From: an uncultured Thalassolituus sp.
GTDB taxonomy: Bacteria; Pseudomonadota; Gammaproteobacteria; Pseudomonadales; Oceanobacteraceae
Reading direction: 5' to 3'
NCBI RefSeq assembly: GCF_950066645.1
Contig: NZ_CATMFB010000007.1
Span: 124,001-188,000 of the forward strand
Length of the DNA: 64,000 nucleotides
The notes beneath the pieces were generated by a model, which saw only the letters and a program-made list of their open reading frames with translations, made no database searches and had not been told where the DNA came from. Positions 38,742 to 46,491 of this stretch are shown here, piece by piece (within the stretch, counting starts at the first letter, position 1; every line of letters starts with the position of its first letter). The translations under genes were made by a program, and so were the position numbers.

Positions 38742-41411
38742 TTACCCTGCCTTAGCTGCATCTGTAAATTCGACGCTGCTTTTCTGAATGATGGTTTTAA
38801 GTTCCGGAATACAGGAACCACAGTTAGTGCCGCACAAGAGCGCCTTACCCAGGGCTTCGGCCGTATCTGCCCCCTGAGCAATGGCTTCTTTAATGGCGTT
38901 TTCGCCAACCTGGAAGCAGGAGCAGATGATGGCGCCTTTATCGACCTGTGCTCCCGGAGCGCGGCCTGCAAGCAGCGCACGACGATCATTTCTGTCGAGC
39001 TCTTCGTCACCGAAGCGATCGATCAGCCACTGGCGTGTGCCAAAGTCGTAATCGCGATGTATAAAGACCACCAGGTCCAGGCGGCCATCGACAACGCGTG
39101 CCAGGCGATAGTGATGGTTGGCTTCGTCGCTGAAGCGTAACCAGCTGCCTTCTCCTTCCGATTGTTCGATCTTCTGCAGGAATGCTTCAGGGCTATCGCG
39201 GTGCGCAACTTCGTACATATGCCCTGTATCGGTCAGGTTGTAGGCCCAGTAGTCGGCGTCTAATGGCCCAAGGTCGGTGCGGCTCAGGACGAAGCCTTGC
39301 CATTCGATGTCGAAGGGGCGTGCTTCCACTCTGGAAATCTTCAGCGCAGGCTGCCCAGAGACCGGGTCATTATCCTGATTAATCAGCACGCCCATGCGCG
39401 CACTGCTGGCATAGCGGCTGGTCCAGTGCATAGGAACAAACACTTCGCCGGGGCGCTGGCGTTTATCATCAGATACTTTTGCCCGCACAATGATCTGTCC
39501 GCGGTCGTTATGCAGTTCCACGAGAGCGCCATCTCTGATGCCACGCTGAGAAGCATCTCTGATATGGAAGTCGGCATAGGGCTCGGCGATGTGGCGTGCC
39601 AGGCGGGAAGATTTAGCGGTACGCGTCATCGTATGCCAGTGATCGCGAACCCGACCGGTATTCATGATCAGGGTGGCGTCGTCCTGCTCAGGTAACTGGG
39701 CATTGATCGGGACAAAGCGGGCTTTGCCCGACGGTGTATAAAAGCGGCCATCATCGAAGAAGCGAGCCCGCCCTTCAGGGTAAGTGTCATTAACCGGCCA
39801 TTGGACTGGCGCCAGGGCGTCGTATTGTTCGCGGGTCATACCGGTGAGACCCGAGAGATCGAAGTCGCGGCGACCGTTGTTCTCGAACGCTGACAGTCGG
39901 GCGTGTTCGTCGAAAATTTCGCTGGGATGTTCGTAAGGGAAAGCGTCTTCAAACCCCATATGACGCGCCACCTGGGTGATGATCCACCAGTCTGGGCGGG
40001 CGTCTCCCGGAGGCGGCAGGAAACCGCGCTGGCGCGAAATGCGTCGCTCTGAGTTAGTGACAGTGCCGTTTTTCTCGCCCCAGCTTGCGGCGGGGAGCAG
40101 CACGTGAGCGGCGGCAGTCGTGTCTGTATTGGCCATGCAGTCTGAGACGACAACCAGCTCACACTGCTTCAGGGCTTCCTTAACAGCATCGGCATCCGGC
40201 ATGCTGACCAATGGATTGGTGGACATGATCCAGAGGAATTTGATTTTCCCGTCTTTAACCGCATTAAACAGGTCGACCGCTTTATAGCCTGGCTTCTCAG
40301 CCACCGAAGGTGCGTTCCAGAAGCGCTTTATGCGCTCTCTGTCTTCCGCCGCGAAATCCATATGAGCTGCGAGCTGATTGGCCAGACCTCCTACTTCCCG
40401 TCCGCCCATTGCGTTAGGTTGTCCGGTGATAGAGAAAGGGCAGGCGCCGGGCTTACCGATGCGTCCAGTTGCCAGGTGGAGGTTGATAATCGCATTGGCC
40501 TTGTCCGTTCCGTCAACACTCTGGTTCACGCCCTGAGAGTAGAAAGTGACGGTTTTCTCTGTGTCGCGGAACCAGCTGAAAAAGGTTTCGAGCTCGCTGG
40601 CGTCAACGCCTGTCTTCTGTTCGAGGTCGGCAAAGTCATCTGCTGCTGCGCGGGCAGCATCAAGAGCATCCGTAATGCCCTCACAGTGTTCCGCGATAAA
40701 GTCGTTGTCCAGGCAGTTCTGATCATGCATGTAAGTGAGCAGAGCGTTGAACAATGTGGTGTCCGATCCCGGACGGACAGGCAGATGCAGATCTGCAATA
40801 TCACAGGTCGCGGTAAAGCGTGGATCAATGACCACAACTTTCATATCAGGGTTAGCTTTCTTTGCTGCCGTAATACGCTGGAACAGAATAGGGTGCGCCC
40901 AGGCGGCGTTACTGCCGACCATCACCATGAGGTCGGCTTCTTCCAGATCCTGGTAACTACCGGGCACGGTATCGGAGCCGAGCGCCCGTTTATACGCTGC
41001 CACAGCAGACGCCATGCACAGTCGCGAGTTTGTATCCATATTGGCGCTGCCAACAAAGCCCTTCATCAGCTTATTGGCAACGTAGTAATCTTCGGTCAGC
41101 AGTTGACCCGAACCATAGAAAGCAACGGCGTCAGGGCCGTGCGTAGAAATGACCTGTCGCATTTTATCTGCGACCAGCCCAATCGCTTTGTCCCACGTGG
41201 TTTCTTTACCATTCAGCGTAGGGTGCAACAGACGGTCAGTGTGATCTGTTGTTTCATGCAGGGCAGAGCCTTTAACACACAGGCGGCCGAAATTCGCAGG
41301 ATGTGCTTGCAGTCCTGCAACGGGAGCGACGTCCAGGTCCTGTGATTTCACCTCGACGCCACAGCCTACGCCACAGTATGGGCAAGTGGTATGGGTGGTC
41401 ACTGGAGTCAT
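38742..41411 (-). CDS. nasA: Assimilatory nitrate reductase catalytic subunit
   Basis: Cytoplasmic molybdenum (bis-MGD) enzyme reducing nitrate to nitrite. The 889 residues start with the 4Fe-4S motif CPYCGVGCGVEV near residue 9. The molybdopterin oxidoreductase core and the molydopterin dinucleotide-binding domain (about residues 570-690) follow. A C-terminal BFD-like 2Fe-2S domain ends the protein (CSCFQVGENAIKEAI, then CGTNCGSCIPEL). The frame is open 44 codons upstream; ATG 41411 with AGAGG before it is the start. A leader with an attenuator precedes it. Confidence 0.95.
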   Translation of the reverse strand: MTPVTTHTTCPYCGVGCGVEVKSQDLDVAPVAGLQAHPANFGRLCVKGSALHETTDHTDRLLHPTLNGKETTWDKAIGLVADKMRQVISTHGPDAVAFYGSGQLLTEDYYVANKLMKGFVGSANMDTNSRLCMASAVAAYKRALGSDTVPGSYQDLEEADLMVMVGSNAAWAHPILFQRITAAKKANPDMKVVVIDPRFTATCDIADLHLPVRPGSDTTLFNALLTYMHDQNCLDNDFIAEHCEGITDALDAARAAADDFADLEQKTGVDASELETFFSWFRDTEKTVTFYSQGVNQSVDGTDKANAIINLHLATGRIGKPGACPFSITGQPNAMGGREVGGLANQLAAHMDFAAEDRERIKRFWNAPSVAEKPGYKAVDLFNAVKDGKIKFLWIMSTNPLVSMPDADAVKEALKQCELVVVSDCMANTDTTAAAHVLLPAASWGEKNGTVTNSERRISRQRGFLPPPGDARPDWWIITQVARHMGFEDAFPYEHPSEIFDEHARLSAFENNGRRDFDLSGLTGMTREQYDALAPVQWPVNDTYPEGRARFFDDGRFYTPSGKARFVPINAQLPEQDDATLIMNTGRVRDHWHTMTRTAKSSRLARHIAEPYADFHIRDASQRGIRDGALVELHNDRGQIIVRAKVSDDKRQRPGEVFVPMHWTSRYASSARMGVLINQDNDPVSGQPALKISRVEARPFDIEWQGFVLSRTDLGPLDADYWAYNLTDTGHMYEVAHRDSPEAFLQKIEQSEGEGSWLRFSDEANHHYRLARVVDGRLDLVVFIHRDYDFGTRQWLIDRFGDEELDRNDRRALLAGRAPGAQVDKGAIICSCFQVGENAIKEAIAQGADTAEALGKALLCGTNCGSCIPELKTIIQKSSVEFTDAAKAG

Positions 41412-41430
41412 AAGAAACCTCTTTTCAGCC

Positions 41431-41462
41431 AAAAAAAAACGCCCGCAGTAAAACTGCGAGCG
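41431..41462 (-). terminator. Leader terminator (attenuator) before nasA
   Basis: On the minus strand CGCTCGCAGT, a TTT loop and ACTGCGGGCG make a 10-bp stem (one G-U) followed by nine T. It ends 19 bases before the nasA ATG, so it must be read through for expression. AGCATTGG at 41470-41463, at its 5' foot, can pair instead with CCAATGCT in the preceding hairpin, which would give an antiterminator switch. Confidence 0.85.
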
Positions 41463-41493
41463 CCAATGCTCATAAACACAACACAAAAACGAC

Positions 41494-41538
41494 GGCACCA
41501 GCATTGGTGCCTGAGAGCGATGAGTGGGCTCCTGCCCA
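41494..41538 (-). promoter_or_regulatory. Leader hairpins of nasA, probable ANTAR (NasT/NasR) target
   Basis: Two hairpins lie between the -24/-12 promoter and the leader terminator. The promoter-proximal one is TGGG-CAGGAG-CCCA at 41538-41525. The second is GGCACC-AATGCT-GGTGCC at 41511-41494, a 6-bp stem with a hexaloop having A at position 1 and G at position 4, the known ANTAR recognition pattern. The first loop keeps G4 but has C at position 1. Confidence 0.6.
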
Positions 41539-41561
41539 TGCACAACGTCTGAGGATTGATA

Positions 41562-41577
41562 TTCAATATCAGTGCCA
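41562..41577 (-). promoter_or_regulatory. Sigma-54-type promoter of nasA
   Basis: TGGCAC at 41577-41572, five bases, then TTGAA at 41566-41562. The -24 box is perfect; the -12 box has A where C is usual. Transcription would start near 41552, giving a leader of about 140 bases. It matches in style the nirB and nrtA elements. Confidence 0.65.
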
Positions 41578-41706
41578 ACTTTCTGGAATGGCCCTCAATC
41601 CCCTGCGATTCATAGGTTGCGGAGTGTAAGGGATGATCGCACCTAAGAAAATACTATGGGCAAAAATAAAAAAATTGGGCTAACGGTGTGCGATTTTGCG
41701 TCACGA

Positions 41707-41723
41707 TGCCTTTTTATGGTGCA
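41707..41723. promoter_or_regulatory. NtrC-like enhancer box between nasA and nirB
   Basis: TGCCTTTTTATGGTGCA has the 17-bp size of NtrC sites (TGCAC-N7-GTGCA) with one strong half (TGGTGCA) and one weak half. It lies about 120 bases upstream of the nirB start point and 160 from that of nasA, suitable for a shared enhancer. Confidence 0.45.
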
Positions 41724-41808
41724 AAAAGCCCCGTCATTGAACGTGGTTATTTACTGTTAACAACGAAACAGGCGAGAAAAGCCGCGTAAATACTGGGGTC
41801 TGAATAGT

Positions 41809-41824
41809 TGGCACTTCTATTGCT
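41809..41824 (+). promoter_or_regulatory. Sigma-54 promoter of nirB
   Basis: TGGCAC-TTCTA-TTGCT is a full match to the -24/-12 consensus with correct spacing. Transcription would start near 41835, about 9 bases before the first leader hairpin. Confidence 0.82.
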
Positions 41825-41843
41825 AAGGTAATTTCGATATTTC

Positions 41844-41888
41844 TCACTACAACGGCGTAGTGATGAGGTAGGGCAACGGCGCATCTAC
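41844..41888 (+). promoter_or_regulatory. Tandem-hairpin ANTAR RNA element before nirB
   Basis: Hairpin 1 (41844-41863): TCACTAC-AACGGC-GTAGTGA, a perfect 7-bp stem. Hairpin 2 (41868-41888): GTAGGGC-AACGGC-GCATCTAC, a stem with one G-U and one bulge. Both loops are the same hexanucleotide AACGGC, with A1 and G4 as in RNAs bound by NasR/NasT-type ANTAR proteins. Unlike the nasA and nrtA leaders, no U-tract terminator follows; hairpin 2 abuts AGGAG at 41890. Confidence 0.75.
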
Positions 41889-41903
41889 TAGGAGAACTGG
41901 TTA

Positions 41904-41915
41904 ATGATTAATTAA
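41904..41915 (+). CDS. Possible three-codon leader ORF (Met-Ile-Asn)
   Basis: ATG-ATT-AAT-TAA with a good AGGAG (41890-41894) nine bases upstream, directly after ANTAR hairpin 2 and 15 bases before the nirB ATG. It may be chance; if translated it would link ribosome binding to the folding of hairpin 2. Confidence 0.25.
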   Translation: MIN

Positions 41916-41930
41916 TAGAGAGAGTTCATC

Positions 41931-44492
41931 ATGAGCAAAAAGCGCATCATCGTTGTCGGCAACGGAATGGTTGGCCACAACTTCATCAACACGCTCGCTA
42001 CTTCCGATTACGCTTCCCAGCTGGAGCTGATCACCTTTTCCGAAGAACCACGTCTTGCATACGACCGTGTGCAGCTGAGTAAGTATTTTTCAGGCGCAAC
42101 CGCTGAAGATCTCGCACTGACGACTACTGCCGAATACGACGACCTCGGTGTCAACTACATCATGAGCGATAAAGTTGTCGGTATTGATGCAGATAATAAA
42201 ACCATTACCACAGCAAATGGCCGCGTAGAGGGCTATGACAAGCTGGTTCTGGCTACCGGTTCTTACCCATTTGTTCCACCGATTCCGGGTAAGGATCAGG
42301 ACCACTGTCTGGTCTACCGTACTATTGAAGATCTCGAAGCGATTAATGCCTCTGCCGCCGTGTCTAAAACAGGTGTTGTTGTCGGTGGTGGTCTGCTGGG
42401 TCTGGAAGCTGCCAACGCTCTGAAAGCGGCCGGTCTGGATACTCATGTTGTTGAGTTTGCCCCTCGCCTGATGGCTGTGCAGCTGGATGAAGGCGGCGGT
42501 AAGCTGCTGCGCCACAAAATCGAATCACTGGGTGTTTCTGTTCATACTGAAAAGAACACTAAAGAAATTGTTGCTGGTGAAGAATGTCGTTACCGCATGA
42601 ATTTCGCTGATGGCTCCTACCTGGAAACAGACATGATTCTGTTCTCTGCAGGTATCCGCCCGCAGGATGAACTGGCCCGTCAGTTTGGCCTTGATCTGGG
42701 TGAGCGGGGCGGCATTGTCATTAATGATTTCTGTCAGACCTCTGATGAAAACATCTATGCCATCGGTGAATGTGCTCTATGGGATAACAAAATTTTTGGT
42801 CTGGTAGCACCGGGCTATCAGATGGCAAAAGTGACCGCTGATCACATCGTCAATACTCTGCTGACTCTCGAAGAGCCAAAGATGGCCTTCCAGGGAGCGG
42901 ACATGAGCACCAAGCTGAAGCTGTTGGGTGTTGATGTTGCTTCGATTGGTGATGCGCACGGGCACACCGCTGGGGCGCAGTCTTTCGTCTTCAGTGATGA
43001 TCTCGAAGAAGTTTATAAGCGCCTGATTGTTTCTGCAGATGGCAAGAAACTCATCGGTGCTGTTCTTGTTGGTGACACCGAAAGTTACGGTACGCTGCTC
43101 CAGCTGATGCTGAATGACATGGATATTCCGGGCAATCCGGCCGCTCTTATTCTGCCGGCTATGGGGGACGCTGAACCAGTGGGTTTGGGCGTAAGTGCTC
43201 TGCCTGAAACTGCTCAGATCTGTTCGTGCTTCGATGTCACCAAAGGTGATATTTCAGGTGCGGTGCAGGGCGGTTGCTGCACTATGGGTGATATTAAAGA
43301 TGCGACTAAAGCCTCGACTGGCTGCGGTGGTTGTGCCGCACTGGTAAAACAGGTGATGGAAGCAGAGCTTGAGGCCATGGGGGTTGAAGTTGACCACAGC
43401 CTCTGTGAGCACTTTGCCTACACCCGTACCGAACTTGCCGACATCGTTCGCGTTAAGGGTTACACCACGTTCGAAGAGATCATGGAATCTCATGGTAAGG
43501 GCCACGGCTGTGAGATCTGTAAGCCAACCATCGGTTCTATTCTGGCGTCCTACCAGAACGAATACGTTCTGAAAGATCATCTGATGCCACTGCAGGATAC
43601 CAACGATATCTTCCTGGGTAACATGCAGAAAGACGGTACTTACTCTATCGTTCCGCGCGTACCGGGTGGTGAGATTACTCCTGATAAACTGATCGCGATC
43701 GGCGAAGTTGCTAAAGAATATGACCTGTACACCAAAATTACCGGTGGCCAGCGTATCGACCTGTTTGGTGCGCAGCTGCACGAGCTGCCGGCTATCTGGA
43801 AGAAGCTGATTGATGCTGGTCTGGAAACCGGTCAGGCCTACGGTAAGTCAGTCCGTACCGTAAAATCCTGTGTGGGTAGCACCTGGTGCCGTTATGGCGT
43901 TCTCGACTCTGTCTCAATGGCAGTGGCCATCGAAGAGCGTTACAAGGGCATGCGTTCACCACACAAACTGAAATTTGCAGTGTCAGGCTGTACCCGCGAA
44001 TGTGCGGAAGCGCAGTCAAAAGACATCGGTGTTATTGCGACAGAAACCGGCTGGAACCTGTATGTGTGTGGTAACGGTGGTATGCGTCCACGTCATGCCG
44101 ATCTGTTTGCCACCGATCTTGATGACGAGACACTGATCAAGTATATCGACCGCGTACTGATGTTCTACGTACGTACCGCCGATCGTCTGCAGCGTACTTC
44201 GGTATGGCTTGAGAACCTTGAAGGTGGTCTTGATTACCTGAAAGACGTCGTGATTAACGACAAACTGGGTATCTGTAGTGAGCTTGAAGATGAAATGACG
44301 AAGATTGTTTCTACCTTCCAGTGTGAATGGAAAACCACTATTGAAAACCCAGAGAAACTGAAGCGCTTCAAGCACTTCGTTAACGCAGACCAGGAAGATA
44401 ACAACCTCCTGTATGTCCGCGAGCGTGGGCAGCGTCGCCCTGCAACAGAGGATGAGCGTATTGCGCTTACCGACGTGACTGTGGCCGAGTAA
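41931..44492 (+). CDS. nirB: Nitrite reductase (NAD(P)H) large subunit
   Basis: Cytoplasmic siroheme enzyme that reduces nitrite to ammonia. In order its 853 residues contain an FAD/NADH oxidoreductase domain (start IIVVGNGMVGHNFIN), a BFD-like 2Fe-2S domain (CSCFDVTKGDISGAV, then CGGCAALV near residue 470), the ferredoxin-like half-domain, and the siroheme/4Fe-4S domain with CVGSTWCRYG and CTRECAEAQ near residues 645 and 690. All four cluster Cys are present. GAGAGAG precedes the ATG. Transcribed from the sigma-54/ANTAR leader with nirD and the transporter. Confidence 0.97.
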   Translation: MSKKRIIVVGNGMVGHNFINTLATSDYASQLELITFSEEPRLAYDRVQLSKYFSGATAEDLALTTTAEYDDLGVNYIMSDKVVGIDADNKTITTANGRVEGYDKLVLATGSYPFVPPIPGKDQDHCLVYRTIEDLEAINASAAVSKTGVVVGGGLLGLEAANALKAAGLDTHVVEFAPRLMAVQLDEGGGKLLRHKIESLGVSVHTEKNTKEIVAGEECRYRMNFADGSYLETDMILFSAGIRPQDELARQFGLDLGERGGIVINDFCQTSDENIYAIGECALWDNKIFGLVAPGYQMAKVTADHIVNTLLTLEEPKMAFQGADMSTKLKLLGVDVASIGDAHGHTAGAQSFVFSDDLEEVYKRLIVSADGKKLIGAVLVGDTESYGTLLQLMLNDMDIPGNPAALILPAMGDAEPVGLGVSALPETAQICSCFDVTKGDISGAVQGGCCTMGDIKDATKASTGCGGCAALVKQVMEAELEAMGVEVDHSLCEHFAYTRTELADIVRVKGYTTFEEIMESHGKGHGCEICKPTIGSILASYQNEYVLKDHLMPLQDTNDIFLGNMQKDGTYSIVPRVPGGEITPDKLIAIGEVAKEYDLYTKITGGQRIDLFGAQLHELPAIWKKLIDAGLETGQAYGKSVRTVKSCVGSTWCRYGVLDSVSMAVAIEERYKGMRSPHKLKFAVSGCTRECAEAQSKDIGVIATETGWNLYVCGNGGMRPRHADLFATDLDDETLIKYIDRVLMFYVRTADRLQRTSVWLENLEGGLDYLKDVVINDKLGICSELEDEMTKIVSTFQCEWKTTIENPEKLKRFKHFVNADQEDNNLLYVRERGQRRPATEDERIALTDVTVAE

Positions 44493-44549
44493 CCCGGCCC
44501 GCATCAGACGCTAATTTAACGCTTAAAGATTATTACTGGAGATATTGTT

Positions 44550-44882
44550 ATGACTAACTGGACTTCTGTTTGCCCTCTTACTGATCTCACTCCGGATACT
44601 GGTGTCTGTGCACTGGTGGGTGGAAAACAGGTTGCTGTATTCCGCTATGGTGCGGGTGAGACAGTGTATGCCATCAGTAACTACGACCCTTTCGGTAAAG
44701 CGAATGTGTTATCCCGGGGGATCGTAGGCTCTATCGGTGAGCGCCCTGTGGTGGCTTCCCCGCTGTATAAACAGCACTTTGATCTGAGCAGTGGCGAATG
44801 CCTTGAAGATGCGGACAAAGCAATCGAAAGTTTTGCGGTCCGTATTGAAAATGGTGTCGTCGAAGTCGCAGCTTCTGCCTGA
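44550..44882 (+). CDS. nirD: Nitrite reductase small subunit NirD
   Basis: 110-residue Rieske-fold subunit of the assimilatory nitrite reductase. Conserved segments are VFRYGAGETVYAISNYDPF and VASPLYKQHFDL. As usual for NirD, the Cys/His ligands of true Rieske proteins are missing, so it binds no cluster. It follows nirB by 57 bases, with GGAGA before the ATG. Confidence 0.95.
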   Translation: MTNWTSVCPLTDLTPDTGVCALVGGKQVAVFRYGAGETVYAISNYDPFGKANVLSRGIVGSIGERPVVASPLYKQHFDLSSGECLEDADKAIESFAVRIENGVVEVAASA

Positions 44883-44942
44883 GGGCAGGGCTGCCGCCCG
44901 GATTCTGATAAAACATAAGCTAAGAAAAAGATAGGACGCGTT

Positions 44943-46409
44943 ATGTCTTCCGAAAAGTTCAACCTGTTGTCGTTTACAGGGAAAATGAAGGTATTACACC
45001 TGAGCTGGATTGCCTTCTTCATTACATTTGTTGTCTGGTTTAACCATGCACCATTACTGATGGCGATTGCCAAAAGCCTCGGGCTCGAACCTTCCGAAGT
45101 TAAGACACTTCTGATCCTGAACGTGGCACTGACCATTCCTGCCCGGGTTGTGATCGGCATGCTGACCGACCGCTTCGGTCCAAGAATTGTGTACTCGTCA
45201 CTCCTGGCGGTGTGTTCTGTTCCTTGCTTTATGTTTGCCATGGCAGATAGCTTTGAGCAGGCCGCGATTGCCCGCTTCATGCTTGGCTTTATCGGTGCTG
45301 GTTTTGTTATCGGTATCCGTATGGTCAGCGAATGGTTCCCTGCCAACGAGCTGGGTACCGCAGAAGGCATTTATGGCGGCTGGGGTAACTTTGGTTCGGC
45401 TGCCGCGGCCTTTTCTCTGCCTGTTGTCGCTCTGTGGTTTGGTGGCGATGATGGCTGGCGTTATGCCGTGGGTGTGACTGGTATTCTGAGCCTGCTGTTC
45501 AGTGTTATCTACTACATGAACGTATCTGATACACCTAAGGGCTCTACTTACTTCAAGCCAAAACATATCGGCGCTATGGAAGTAACCTCGAAAGGTGATT
45601 TTTACTTCCTGCTGATTATGAAAATTCCTATGTATGCAGCGCTCGCCCTGCTGACCTGGAAACTGTCTCCGGAAGGTGTAAAGCTTCTGTCTGAAACAAC
45701 GGCGCTGTTCTGCTATATCGGTCTGGCACTCTTGTTTGTTTACGAAGTCAGCCATGTCTGGAAAGTGAACAAAGGCATCTTTGAAAAGCCGGTGCCTGAA
45801 ATGCACCAGTACAAATTCAAGCAGGTGGCTGTTCTGAATATTCTGTACTTTGCAACATTCGGATCTGAGCTGGCTGTGGTATCTATGCTGCCACTCTTCT
45901 TTGCAGAGACGTTCACTCTTGATCCGGTAATGGCGGGTATGGTGGCTTCTGCCTATGCATTTATGAACCTGATGTCGCGCCCTGGCGGCGGTTGGATCTC
46001 TGACCGTTTCGGCCGTAAATCAACACTCCTGATTCTTACGGCTGGTCTTGCTGTTGGTTACTTCGTTATGTCGATGGTGGGTAGCAGCTGGCCGCTGTGG
46101 CTTGCTGTGGTTGCTGCGATGGCGTGTTCGTTCTTTGTTCAGGCCGGTGAAGGTGCAGTATTTGCAGTTGTGCCGCTGATTAAACGTCGCCTGACAGGCC
46201 AGATCGCAGGTATGACCGGAGCCTACGGCAACGTCGGTGCGGTAACTTACCTGACTGTACTTTCATTTGTTGATTACTCAACCTTCTTCCTGGTGATTGC
46301 GGGTACTGCCGTTGTTGGCTTTATCGCTCTGCTGTTTATGGAAGAGCCGAAAGGTCACATGGTTGAAGTTAATGAAGATGGCTCAGTTGAAATGATCAGT
46401 GTGAGCTGA
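44943..46409 (+). CDS. Nitrate/nitrite transporter, NarK/NNP family
   Basis: Inner-membrane MFS transporter of 488 residues with about twelve helices. The two NNP signature glycine motifs are [16 protein letters not shown] near residue 140 and [13 protein letters not shown] near residue 425. The basic loop TDRFGPR is also characteristic. It corresponds by position to the pseudomonad nitrate transporter that is itself called NasA, so I leave the symbol blank. It ends the nirBD transcript, followed by a strong terminator. Confidence 0.93.
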   Translation: MSSEKFNLLSFTGKMKVLHLSWIAFFITFVVWFNHAPLLMAIAKSLGLEPSEVKTLLILNVALTIPARVVIGMLTDRFGPRIVYSSLLAVCSVPCFMFAMADSFEQAAIARFMLGFIGAGFVIGIRMVSEWFPANELGTAEGIYGGWGNFGSAAAAFSLPVVALWFGGDDGWRYAVGVTGILSLLFSVIYYMNVSDTPKGSTYFKPKHIGAMEVTSKGDFYFLLIMKIPMYAALALLTWKLSPEGVKLLSETTALFCYIGLALLFVYEVSHVWKVNKGIFEKPVPEMHQYKFKQVAVLNILYFATFGSELAVVSMLPLFFAETFTLDPVMAGMVASAYAFMNLMSRPGGGWISDRFGRKSTLLILTAGLAVGYFVMSMVGSSWPLWLAVVAAMACSFFVQAGEGAVFAVVPLIKRRLTGQIAGMTGAYGNVGAVTYLTVLSFVDYSTFFLVIAGTAVVGFIALLFMEEPKGHMVEVNEDGSVEMISVS

Positions 46410-46426
46410 TCTTTCCTGGGTCTGAC

Positions 46427-46454
46427 AAAAAAAGTGGCTACGGCCACTTTTTTT
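46427..46454 (+). terminator. Bidirectional intrinsic terminator after the nitrate transporter
   Basis: AAAAAAAGTGGC, loop TACG, then GCCACTTTTTTT: a GC-rich core with A and T runs on both flanks. It separates the transporter from the kinase gene 38 bases later. Confidence 0.88.
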
Positions 46455-46491
46455 GTGCACAGTTGAAACATAATTACCGGGGCAGAGCCTG

